Shown here one piece after another: positions 17,708-26,083 of a stretch of 64,000 nt of DNA. A program made the position numbers and the translations under genes. Positions within the stretch are counted from its first letter, which is position 1. Each line of letters starts with the position of its first letter. The DNA is from Acidovorax sp. KKS102 (GTDB lineage Bacteria; Pseudomonadota; Gammaproteobacteria; Burkholderiales; Burkholderiaceae_C). Below the pieces are notes generated by a model, which was not told where the DNA came from, made no database searches, and worked only from the letters and a program-made list of their open reading frames with translations. The stretch is from the NCBI RefSeq assembly GCF_000302535.1, contig NC_018708.1:2046001-2110000 (forward strand), in the 5' to 3' direction.

Positions 17708-17756
17708 TTTGCCCGGAAATGGAATGTGTGCTTAGTATTTGTGTAAAAACCGGCTC

Positions 17757-17800
17757 ATGCGCTAGCGCATCATGCCTTGGATGCTATTGATTCGATAGTA
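17757..17800. repeat. Dispersed repeat copy between Crp-type regulator and aldehyde dehydrogenase
   Basis: TGCGCTAGCGCATCATGCC followed by GGATGCTATTGATTCGATAG. Same core words as the other copies, reverse orientation. Confidence 0.65.
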
Positions 17801-17801
17801 A

Positions 17802-18506
17802 TCAGGCGCAAACGCCCCGCAGGCCGGCCAGGTCCAAAATCTCCACCTCGCCGCGCTGCACGCGCACCAGCTGGCGCGACTCCAGGTCCTTGAGGATCTG
17901 GTTGGTGGTCTGGCGCGAGATCGCCAGCATCAACGACAGCTGCTCTTGCGAGATCTCGATCACCCGGCGCGACTGCCCTTCGGCCGTCCACTGGCCGTAG
18001 CCCTCGGCCATCATGACCAGGCGCCGTGCCAGGCGCTGCGGGGCGGGCAGCAGGGCCAGCTCTTCCATCGCCACGAAGGCCGAGCGCAACTTGTCGGTCA
18101 TCAGCAAGGCCAGCGCGTGCCAGTGCTGCGGGTGGGCCTGCAGCCAGTGCTGCAGCCGCTCGTGTGGGATGTGCACCAGGGTCGTGGGTTCGGTGGCCTG
18201 CGCATCGTGCGTGCGGGCCGAGTTGTCAAACACCGAGATCTCGCCAAACCAGTGCGGCGGCTCCAGGCGGATCAGCAGCGCCGCCCGCGCCTCGTCGGCC
18301 CGCCCCCGGGTGCCCGAGATGCTGACCGCGCCGCGCACCACCGCATACAGGCCACAGGGCGCATCGCCGCGCCGGAACAGCACCTCGCCCGTCGGCAGAT
18401 GGCGCAACTGCGCCATGGCAATCAGCGGCTGGGCAAAGTCGGGCGGCAGGTGGGCAAACCAGCGGCCAGACTGGAGGACAGGCAGGTAGGCGGAAGGGGT
18501 GGACAT
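17802..18506 (-). CDS. Crp/Fnr-family transcriptional regulator
   Basis: 234 residues from the ATG at 18506 (MSTPSAYLPVLQSG). The N-terminal cyclic-nucleotide-binding fold is visible (LPTGEVLFRRGDAPCGLYAVVRGAVSI, PPHWFGEISVFDN), and the C-terminal winged helix has the recognition helix ISQEQLSLMLAISRQTTNQILKDLE. There is no Fnr-type N-terminal cysteine cluster, so it is more like Crp in sensing; the effector is unknown. It may control the downstream aldehyde dehydrogenase and the divergent Mpo1-like gene; this is inferred from position. Confidence 0.92.
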   Translation of the reverse strand: MSTPSAYLPVLQSGRWFAHLPPDFAQPLIAMAQLRHLPTGEVLFRRGDAPCGLYAVVRGAVSISGTRGRADEARAALLIRLEPPHWFGEISVFDNSARTHDAQATEPTTLVHIPHERLQHWLQAHPQHWHALALLMTDKLRSAFVAMEELALLPAPQRLARRLVMMAEGYGQWTAEGQSRRVIEISQEQLSLMLAISRQTTNQILKDLESRQLVRVQRGEVEILDLAGLRGVCA

Positions 18507-18622
18507 GGGATGCGATTGAACGGGGCAGGAGGGCGGCGGGGTTTTTGTCGTCTGCACGACAGACGGTGGCACAGCCCCAGAGCGAGTATTGATGCTGCGC
18601 AAAACACATGCTGGAGACACCC

Positions 18623-19159
<537 letters not shown>

Positions 19160-19194
19160 GCGCTGCTTTTGCGCTCTGCTCGCGCTCTGCTCGT

Positions 19195-20370
19195 TCACTG
19201 CCGCGCATCGGGACTTGAAGGCCTCGCAAGAGCCAGCACAGCCCCTGCGCACACCGCCCCCAATGCCACCAGCGCACACAGGTACGGCAACGCAGCCGAC
19301 AGCGGCGCGCCCAGCTGGTTGAGCCGCAACGACGCCTGCACGCCCGAGGTGCTGGGCAGCAGCCAGCGCAGCCACTGCAGCGGCTCGGGCAGCGCCTCCA
19401 CCGGCCACGAGAAGCCCGCGACGAAAGCGATGGGCAGTGTGGTGAACAGCAGCACCTGCAGCGCGCGTTCGCGGCTGCCAAACCACAGCCCCAGCAAAGC
19501 GCCGAGGGCGGCGATGGCCGGGATGTAGCAGGCCAGCAGCGCCAGTGCCCCCAGCGGGTTGCCGCCGCGCGCATAGTCGTGCAGCACAAAGATCCAGCCA
19601 AAGTAGAACAGGCCGCTGGCCCAGCCCAGTGTGCACAGCGCCAGCAGGCGGCCCAGCCAGGTGGTGGCGCGGGCGCGGTGCTGGCCGCTTTCGACCCAGG
19701 TGCCGGTGAGCATCGCAGCGCCCATCAGCAGGGTTTGCTGCAGGATGAGCAGCGCCACGGCGGGCACCACAAAGCTGCCGTAGCCCTCGGTGGGGTTGAA
19801 CAGCGCCACCATCTGCAGCTGCACCGGCGCGCGGCTGGCGCGGGCCTGTGGGGCGCTCTGGCCGCTGGCCTGCAGCTTGCGGATCTCGACCCCGGCCGAT
19901 ACCGTGCCGACCGCTTCTGCAAAGCCGTATTGCACCGCCTTGTTCAGCAGCGCGTAGGCGCCGTTGGCCTCGATGCTGACCACCGCGTTTTCGCCGCGCA
20001 CCACGTTGCGCTTGAGCCCGGCTGGGATCACCGCATAGCCCTCGATCTCGCCGCGCCACAGGGACTCCTGCGCCTCGCGCTCGCTACCGGTGACCAGATG
20101 CACCTCGATGCGCGGGTCGGCGTCGGCAAAGCGGGTGATCTGGCGCGACAGGCTGGTGTGGTCCAAGTCCACGACGGCCACGGGGACTCGGGTCAGCACC
20201 TCGTCGGCATAGAACCAGGGATAGAAAAAGCCGTAGAGCACAGGCGCGCCCACCAACAGCAGCAGCACGCCCTTGTCGCGCACCACGGTGGCCAGGGCGT
20301 GCAGCCAGGCGCCCAGCAGGCCTTGCTGCGAGGGGGTTGCCACGGGCACGGGTTGTGTTGTCGTGTTCAT
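19195..20370 (-). CDS. ABC-2 type transporter permease, second of a pair
   Basis: 391 residues from the ATG at 20370. One N-terminal membrane helix (GVLLLLVGAPVLYGFFYPWF), a large periplasmic domain (VAVVDLDHTSLSRQI; LVTGSEREAQESLWRG), then five C-terminal helices including WPVEALPEPLQWLRWLLPST. This is the YbhR/YhhJ architecture. The start ATG shares one base with the stop of the upstream permease (TGATG), so the two are translationally coupled and presumably dimerise. No nucleotide-binding subunit is encoded nearby. Confidence 0.9.
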   Translation of the reverse strand: MNTTTQPVPVATPSQQGLLGAWLHALATVVRDKGVLLLLVGAPVLYGFFYPWFYADEVLTRVPVAVVDLDHTSLSRQITRFADADPRIEVHLVTGSEREAQESLWRGEIEGYAVIPAGLKRNVVRGENAVVSIEANGAYALLNKAVQYGFAEAVGTVSAGVEIRKLQASGQSAPQARASRAPVQLQMVALFNPTEGYGSFVVPAVALLILQQTLLMGAAMLTGTWVESGQHRARATTWLGRLLALCTLGWASGLFYFGWIFVLHDYARGGNPLGALALLACYIPAIAALGALLGLWFGSRERALQVLLFTTLPIAFVAGFSWPVEALPEPLQWLRWLLPSTSGVQASLRLNQLGAPLSAALPYLCALVALGAVCAGAVLALARPSSPDARQ

Positions 20371-21542
20371 CAGCGGCCTCCCCACGTGTCGGGGCGCTGG
20401 TGTGCCAGCGTGAGTGCAGTGGCGCCCAGCAGCCACAGCACGGCGGTGGCGAGGATCAGCGCCACGACGGTCGAGACGCTGATGGCCACGGGTGCGCCCA
20501 TTTGCAGCTGCTCGATCTGCAGACGGATGTAGTGGGTGAACGGCATGGCCTCGGCCCAGGCGCGGGCGCTGCCGGGCATGCCCGCGAGTGGGAAGGCCAC
20601 GCCGCTGAACGCAAACGCCGGTGCTGCAAAAAAGCCCGCACCCGACAGCGCAGTGCGCAGCGACCGCGTGATACCCGCCAGCGCAGCGCCAGCGGTGATC
20701 GACACGGCCATCAGCAGCGCAAGTGCCGCAGCCACCCACCACAGGTTGCCCGGCGGGTGCCAGCCCCGGCCCCAGGTGATGCCCACCAGTGCCAACAGGC
20801 CCACCAGCGTGAGAGACACCCAGGGCAGGGCCAGCTTGCCCGCCAGCGCGCCTGCCGTGCGCACCCAGCCCCCTGCGCCCAGCCATTCGCCCAGCGTGCG
20901 GTCACGCAGTTCGCGGCCCACCGTCCAGGCACCGGCCGTCATGGCCAGGATGTGCAGCAGGGCGGGGATGAGCGCCGCGCCCAGAAACTGCTCGTAGTTG
21001 CTGGACACATTGAACAGCGCCACCATCTGCGTGTGGATGGGCTCCATGCTCACGTGCACGGCTTGGGCGCTTTCGCCGCGCTTGTTGCGTGCGGCCATTT
21101 CGATACCCGCCGACAAGGTGCCCACGGCCGTGCGTACATCGCGCTGCAGCAGGCCCGAGTGGGTGGACATCTGCGCGTTGTGCAGCAGCGTGACCTGCGC
21201 GGCGCGGCCTTCCTTCACGGTGCGCGCAAAGTCGCGCGGGATGGAGACCACGGCGTACACGTCCACCGCCCGCAGCGCGCGTTCGGCCTCGGCCGCGTTG
21301 GTGAAGTGCTGGGTGATCTGTACGCCCGGCGTGGCGTCCAGCATGCGCACCAGCTGGCGCGACAGGCTGGAGTGGTCGTCGTCCACCACGCCCACCGCCA
21401 GGTGGCGCGGCAGGCCGGCCGAAAAGATCCACCACAAGAGCGCCACGCCCAGCAGCGGCACCCAGGTGACCATGGCCAGGTCCCACGGGTCGGCCGCCAG
21501 ACGGCGGGCCTCGCGGCGGAAGCTGTTTGCTATTGAATTCAT
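20370..21542 (-). CDS. ABC-2 type transporter permease, first of a pair
   Basis: 390 residues if started at MNSIANSFRRE (21542). An upstream ATG at 21578 would add 12 residues (MPVALVQYAQTA) encoded by the dispersed repeat, so the annotated start is uncertain. Architecture matches its partner: N-terminal helix LAMVTWVPLLGVALLWWIF, periplasmic domain (VGVVDDDHSSLSRQLVRML), then C-terminal helices with FSGVAFPLAGMPGSARAWAE. It lies 69 bp downstream of the HlyD gene and overlaps the next permease by one base. Confidence 0.9.
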   Translation of the reverse strand: MNSIANSFRREARRLAADPWDLAMVTWVPLLGVALLWWIFSAGLPRHLAVGVVDDDHSSLSRQLVRMLDATPGVQITQHFTNAAEAERALRAVDVYAVVSIPRDFARTVKEGRAAQVTLLHNAQMSTHSGLLQRDVRTAVGTLSAGIEMAARNKRGESAQAVHVSMEPIHTQMVALFNVSSNYEQFLGAALIPALLHILAMTAGAWTVGRELRDRTLGEWLGAGGWVRTAGALAGKLALPWVSLTLVGLLALVGITWGRGWHPPGNLWWVAAALALLMAVSITAGAALAGITRSLRTALSGAGFFAAPAFAFSGVAFPLAGMPGSARAWAEAMPFTHYIRLQIEQLQMGAPVAISVSTVVALILATAVLWLLGATALTLAHQRPDTWGGR

Positions 21543-21590
21543 AGCTGTTTGCGCATATTGCACTAGCGCTACCGGCACTTTTTGGTGAAA
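21526..21590. repeat. Dispersed repeat copy at the 5' end of the first ABC-2 permease
   Basis: TTGCTATTGAATTCATAGCT, TTTGCGCATATTGCACTAGC and GCTACCGGC. It spans the permease start region and supplies the alternative upstream start codon. Confidence 0.7.
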
Positions 21591-21611
21591 TCTCTGTGGA
21601 TCAGGCGCATG

Positions 21612-22586
21612 TCACTGCACCAGCACCGTCATACCGGGGCGTGCGCCTTCGATGGGGGCCGCCGGGCGCGCGCGCACTTCAAACGTGCGGGCGTCAAAGC
21701 CCTGGCCCGCGCGCGTGGCGCGCCAGGTGGCAAAGTCGGGCAGCGCAGCCGTGTGATAGACCTTGAACTTCACGGTTTTGCCGCCCAGCGCGGGCAGGGT
21801 GGCGTCGAACTCATTGCCGATGGCAAAGCGCTGCAGGCGGTCTTCGCGCACGTTCAGCACCACCCACTGGTCCTTCAGGTCCACCACCGTGACCACGGCC
21901 ACGCCCTGCGGCGACAGCTCGCCGGTGCGGGCCAGCACCTTGGCCACTTCGCCGGCCACGGGGCTCTTGAGCTCGGTCTCGGCCTGGGCGGCCTGCACCT
22001 CGGCGACCACGCCCGCCACTTGGCGCGCCTGGGCGCTGGCGGCGGACCGGTCTTCGCTGCGCGCACCAGCACGGGCCAGGTCGTACTGGGCCTTGGCGGC
22101 CAGCGCCTGGTCGCGCGAGGCCTTGAAGTTGGCCTCGGCCTCGTCGCGTTTTTGCGCCGCCACCAGGCCCTCGCGGGCCAGGCCATCGACGCGCTTGAAG
22201 GACGACTCGGCCAGGTCGGCAGCGGCCACGGCGCGTTGCCAGTTCAGGCGGGCCATCTCCACCTCTTGCGGGCGGGCACCGCTTTCAGCCTTGGCGGCCA
22301 CGGCCTGGGCGGCCTCCTGGGCGGCGGTGGCCTGTGCCAGCTTGGCCTTGACCTCGGGGCTGTCCATGCGGATCAGGGGCGCGCCCACAGCGATCTGGTC
22401 GCCTTCCTTCACCAGGATCTGCGCGATGCGCGCAGTGACCTTGGGGGCGATGTCGGCCTCTTGCGCTTCGATCTGGCCCTGAAAGACCTCGGGCGCGGGC
22501 TGCGAGGCCTTCCACAGGCCAAAGCCCACAAAGCCTGCCACGGCCACAAAGGCCACTGCGCCGACGGCTGCTGTTTTCTTGCTCAT
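21612..22586 (-). CDS. HlyD-family periplasmic adaptor (YbhG/EmrA-like)
   Basis: 324 residues from the ATG at 22586, preceded at 8 bp by GGAG; a GTG nine bases earlier also opens the frame. One N-terminal membrane anchor (VGAVAFVAVAGFVGFGLW), a lipoyl-like half (IAPKVTARIAQILVKEGDQI), a long Ala/Glu/Gln-rich coiled coil (residues about 80-190) and a C-terminal barrel (VVTVVDLKDQWVVLNVRED). It would link the ABC-2 permeases to a TolC-type channel; the TolC-type gene directly upstream is interrupted. Confidence 0.92.
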   Translation of the reverse strand: MSKKTAAVGAVAFVAVAGFVGFGLWKASQPAPEVFQGQIEAQEADIAPKVTARIAQILVKEGDQIAVGAPLIRMDSPEVKAKLAQATAAQEAAQAVAAKAESGARPQEVEMARLNWQRAVAAADLAESSFKRVDGLAREGLVAAQKRDEAEANFKASRDQALAAKAQYDLARAGARSEDRSAASAQARQVAGVVAEVQAAQAETELKSPVAGEVAKVLARTGELSPQGVAVVTVVDLKDQWVVLNVREDRLQRFAIGNEFDATLPALGGKTVKFKVYHTAALPDFATWRATRAGQGFDARTFEVRARPAAPIEGARPGMTVLVQ

Positions 22587-22591
22587 GCTCT

Positions 22592-24034
22592 TCACTCCAC
22601 TTTCAGCGCATCAGCGCGCGCCATGTATTTGCCAAAGTCTTCCGACAGGCCGCAGGCCTCCAGCAGGTCGGCCAGCGCCTTCACGTAGTCGTGGGCGGCC
22701 TGGGCGCGTTCGGTCTGGGCCTTGGCTTGGTTGACCTGCGCGTCGATCAGGTCCAGCGTGGTGCTGGTGCCCGCCTTCAGGCCCGAGATGCGCAGGCGCA
22801 GCACTTCGTCGGCCAGCTCCAGCCCTGGCTGCAGCGCAAAGTAGGCGCGGCGTGCCTGCTCCAGGGCCAGCCAGCGTTTTTCCACCAGCAGGGCAATGTC
22901 GTTCTGCGCCTGCGCACCGGTGCGCTCGGCCTGCTCGATCTGGCGGTTGGACGATTCGGCCAGCGCGTTGCGGTCGATGGAGTCCCACAGCGTCCAGCGC
23001 ACTCCCACACCGGCCACCCAGTCGGCGTCGCGGCCGGTCTTGAGCTGGCGCTGACCAAACGCGAACACCTGGGGCTTGCGCAGTGCCTCCTGGGCGGCGT
23101 GCAGTTGCGTGGCTTGTTCTTTCTTGGCGGCCACCTTGTCCAAGCCTGGGTGGTGGGCCAAGGCGGTGTCGATGAAGTGGGGCAGGGGTTCGACCGGCTC
23201 GCTCAGCACAAACAGGGGGCTCGTGGGCGTGACAGGGTCGGACGCCTTCAGGGTGCGGGTCAGCGCCGTGGCGGCCAGCTCGGCATCGTCGCGGGCCTTG
23301 CGGGCATTGCGTCGGGCCTCTTCCAGTGCGGAGCGGGCCTGCAGGCGTTCGACGCGCGCGATCACGCCGGCGTCCAGCATCTTCTGCGCGGCAGCGTCGT
23401 GCTGTTCGATGGTGGCCAGGGCCGATTCGCGCAGCACGGCGGCGCGCTGCGCGAGCTGGGCGCCAAAGTAGCGCTGCACCAGCAAGGTGGTGGCCTCGTG
23501 GCTGGTTTTGGTGGCGTCCGCCTGGGCCTCTTGCGCCTGGGCATCCAGCAGGCCCCGGGCGGCATTGCTGGCGCCGCCCATGTAGATGGGCCAGATGGCG
23601 GAGACCGAGGCCGTGGTGTCGCTCTAGCTGCGGTTGAGCGTGTAGCTGGACGGCAGGTGGGGCAACTGGGCCAGCGAGCCCGCCAGCTGGGGTGGCAGCT
23701 GCGACAGCACGCCGGGCAGGGCGCGGTTCAGCGGGTTCAGGTCCACGTCCAGGTTGGCGTTGTAGGTGTAGGCGGCGCCGCTCAGGTTGACCACCGGGCC
23801 GCCCAGGCGCTGCATGGCGTCGCGGCGCAGCTGGGCGCTTTCGACGGCGTTGCGCGATGCGGCCAGCTGGTCGGAGCGCTGCTGCAGCTGCTGCAGAGCA
23901 GCATCAAATGCCAGAGGACCAGCGTGGGCCTGCAGGGGCAGCAGGGTCAAGGGAGCCAAGGCGGTCGATGCAAGCAGGCAGAGCAAAGCCGCGCCTGCCC
24001 GGCCTGTGTGCCGGGGCGTGGTGGGATGGGTCAT
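22592..24034 (-). pseudogene. TolC-family outer-membrane efflux protein, interrupted by an in-frame TAG
   Basis: The frame runs 481 codons from the ATG at 24034 to the TGA at 22592-22594, five bases from the HlyD start, with a single TAG at 23624-23626 (codon 137). Before it are a signal peptide ending LQAHAGPLAFD and the first helices; after it the frame continues SDTTASVSAIWPIYMGG and through the rest of the TolC fold. Codon 137 was most simply CAG (Gln), mutated by one C-to-T change. Either the gene is dead, the stop is read through, or the base is an error. All flanking genes are intact. Confidence 0.85.
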
Positions 24035-24052
24035 GGTGTCAGGTCGTGGTTG

Positions 24053-24874
24053 TCAGCGCGCACCCACGGGGGTGTAGGCGTTGCTGTGCTCTGCCAGCCA
24101 GCGTGCCGACAGGTCGGTGCCGTGCTGGCTGGGGTGAAAGTCGGGGCGCAGGTATTCGCGCCAGGGGCGCCAGGTCTCACGCACCAGGCCGCCCTTGCCG
24201 AACAGCGTGCGTGCGGCGCTGGTCCAGGTGCTCCATTTCCACAGCGAGCCATCGCGGCGCAGGTTCAGTACCGTCTGGCGCAGCACATCGCCGAGGAAGA
24301 CCACCGTGATGCGGCGGAACCAGGTGATGCGCCACTCGTGGTTGCCGCCCAGCGCCTGGTAGAGGTCGAAGGCGGTGTTCTTGTGCTCGGACTCTTCGGC
24401 GCAGTGCCATTGCCACATCGTCGCCAGGCGCGGCTCGGCTCCCTGCAGTACCTCGGGGTGGGCCAGCAGCCATTCGGCCAGCAGGGCTGTGAAGTGCTCG
24501 TTGGCAGCGGTCACGGCCAGCGGATGGCGCGGGTCGGCGCCTGCAAACAGCTTCATGCGCTCTTGCGCACGCGGGGCCCATTCGTTGGCGAGGCCCTGCT
24601 GGTCGAGGTGGCCGTTGAACAGCGCGTGGATGCGGCGGTGGGTGGCCTCTTGCCCGATAAAGCCGCGCACCTCGTCGGCAAACTGCGCTTGTTGGTTGGG
24701 GGGCAGGGCCTTGTGGCCGTCACGCACGGCGTCTATAAAGAACTGCTCGCCCACCGGAAAGCTCATCGACAGCGCATTGAACAGCGCCGAGCGAAACGCG
24801 TCGCCACCACACCAGTGGCGCGCAAGCGGCGTCTCCAGGTCGATCAGCAGGCGGCGGACAACGAGTTCGGTCAT
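24053..24874 (-). CDS. Predicted metal-dependent hydrolase (PF10118, ferritin-like)
   Basis: 273 residues. Helical and His/Glu-rich: FIGQEATHRRIH (about residues 91-102) and WHCAEESEHKNTAFDLY (about 155-171) are the paired E-x-x-H type metal ligands of this ferritin-like family. The biochemical activity is not established. It is the first gene of the minus-strand export operon, 18 bp before the TolC-type gene, and is divergent from the TetR gene; both operators lie in the intervening region. Confidence 0.88.
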   Translation of the reverse strand: MTELVVRRLLIDLETPLARHWCGGDAFRSALFNALSMSFPVGEQFFIDAVRDGHKALPPNQQAQFADEVRGFIGQEATHRRIHALFNGHLDQQGLANEWAPRAQERMKLFAGADPRHPLAVTAANEHFTALLAEWLLAHPEVLQGAEPRLATMWQWHCAEESEHKNTAFDLYQALGGNHEWRITWFRRITVVFLGDVLRQTVLNLRRDGSLWKWSTWTSAARTLFGKGGLVRETWRPWREYLRPDFHPSQHGTDLSARWLAEHSNAYTPVGAR

Positions 24875-24921
24875 GAAGAAGGCTCCTGGCGCAAGGGGAC
24901 CGCACGGTGGTACACAGGTTT

Positions 24922-24937
24922 GGTACTTTGCAGTACC
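24922..24937. promoter_or_regulatory. TetR operator, copy 1
   Basis: GGTACT-TTGC-AGTACC, a perfect 6-bp inverted repeat with a 4-bp spacer, 48 bp upstream of the hydrolase start. Its match with copy 2 is exact outside the spacer. Confidence 0.8.
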
Positions 24938-24967
24938 GATTGGGTTTGTATGATGCAGATCAACTAT

Positions 24968-24983
24968 GGTACTGTCAAGTACC
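24968..24983. promoter_or_regulatory. TetR operator, copy 2
   Basis: GGTACT-GTCA-AGTACC, identical arms to copy 1 and centred 46 bp from it, 33 bp upstream of the tetR start. Two sites in a divergent gap suggest joint control of both transcripts. Confidence 0.8.
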
Positions 24984-25015
24984 TCATTGAATTTTCTGCA
25001 TTGCGATCAGCCTCC

Positions 25016-25639
25016 ATGCGTGAAGTCACGGCCCCAATTGCTACACCCGCCGCACCCGCTGCGGGCACCGAACACCGCGCCCGCCTGCTGGAAGGCATGG
25101 CGCGCGCCGTGGCCGCCAAGGGCTATGCCGACACCACCATTGCCGACATCGTGCGCGAAGCCAGCGTGTCGCGCCGTACCTTTTATGAAAATTTTGCCGA
25201 CAAGGCCGAGTGCCTGACCGCACTGTATGAGGCGGCCAGCGGCAATGCAATCGCGGTGCTGCGCGCAGCCATTGACCCGCACAGCGATTGGGGGGCCCAG
25301 GTGGAGCAGGCCATGGCCGCCTACTTTGGTGTGCTGGCCCGCAACCCCGTGCTGCTGCGTACCTTGTTCATCGACATTCTGGGCCTGGGCCCCACGGGCC
25401 TGGCCGCGCGCCGCCGCGCCAACCAGCAACTGGCCGACCTGATGCTGGACGTGGTGAACAACCGCCCCGGCGAGCGCAAACGCAAGACCCCCCTGCAGCC
25501 CATGATGGCCATGGCCGTGGTGGGGGGCATCAACGAGATGGTGCTGCACTCCATCGAGCAGGACCGGGCCGGGCAGCTGCAGGAGCTGGTGGAACCCGCA
25601 GCAACGTTGTTGCGGGCGGCGATCTCGGCCGAGTTCTGA
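25016..25639 (+). CDS. TetR/AcrR-family transcriptional regulator
   Basis: 207 residues from the ATG at 25016 (MREVTAPIATP). The helix-turn-helix is canonical: RLLEGMARAVAAKGYADTTI, then ADIVREASVSRRTFYENFAD. The C-terminal ligand domain is generic, with LRTLFIDILGLGPTGLAARR. It is divergent from the hydrolase/TolC/HlyD/ABC-2 operon, with two perfect GGTACT-N4-AGTACC palindromes between, so it most likely represses that operon and itself until a ligand binds. The ligand is unknown. Confidence 0.94.
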   Translation: MREVTAPIATPAAPAAGTEHRARLLEGMARAVAAKGYADTTIADIVREASVSRRTFYENFADKAECLTALYEAASGNAIAVLRAAIDPHSDWGAQVEQAMAAYFGVLARNPVLLRTLFIDILGLGPTGLAARRRANQQLADLMLDVVNNRPGERKRKTPLQPMMAMAVVGGINEMVLHSIEQDRAGQLQELVEPAATLLRAAISAEF

Positions 25640-25682
25640 TCGTTGTGTTGGAGACCGTACTGCGATCGGTGCAGCCAGCGCC

Positions 25683-26069
25683 TCACACCTCGTTGGCAAT
25701 CTCGATCAGATTTTCGTCCGGGTCGTAGATATAGACCGAGCGCAGCCGGTGGCGTGCGCCCGTTGCGCCCACCGGGCCTTGCACGATGGCGACGCCTTCG
25801 GCCTGCAGGTGGGCGATGACGTCGTCGAGCGGCATCCGGGTGAGAAAGCACAGGTCGCCCGAGCCCGCCGTCGCGTGGCGCACATTGGGGTCCACCACCG
25901 TGCCCACTTCGTGCAGGTTGATCTTTTGCGCGCCGAAGTGCAGCGCGTACCGCTGGGGCTTGAACTCCCGCGCGGTCATGCCCAGCACACGCTCATAAAA
26001 CGCAATGGTTTTGTCGATGCTGGCGATGGTGAGCACGACGTGGTCGAGTGAATCCAGGACGATGGGCAT
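25683..26069 (-). CDS. VOC-family protein (glyoxalase/dioxygenase-like)
   Basis: 128 residues from the ATG at 26069. The beta-alpha-beta-beta-beta modules are clear: LDSLDHVVLTIASIDKTIAF with the first metal His, then YALHFGAQKINLHEVG, and YIYDPDENLIEI with the last metal Glu. Similar to small virulence-associated VOC proteins often annotated as glyoxalase-like; the reaction is unknown. It converges with the TetR gene and is 14 bp downstream of the P-type ATPase on the same strand. Confidence 0.92.
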   Translation of the reverse strand: MPIVLDSLDHVVLTIASIDKTIAFYERVLGMTAREFKPQRYALHFGAQKINLHEVGTVVDPNVRHATAGSGDLCFLTRMPLDDVIAHLQAEGVAIVQGPVGATGARHRLRSVYIYDPDENLIEIANEV

Positions 26070-26083
26070 GATGTGGGGCAGAG

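Noticed and set aside
19171..19192. Tandem repeat GCGCTCTGCTC x2 after the Mpo1-like gene
   Set aside because: Only two units and no conserved context; probably chance or slippage.
22691..25016. A plus-strand frame of nearly 1000 codons running into tetR
   Set aside because: Only the last 208 codons (from 25016) are a recognisable protein; the rest is opposite the HlyD/TolC/hydrolase genes.
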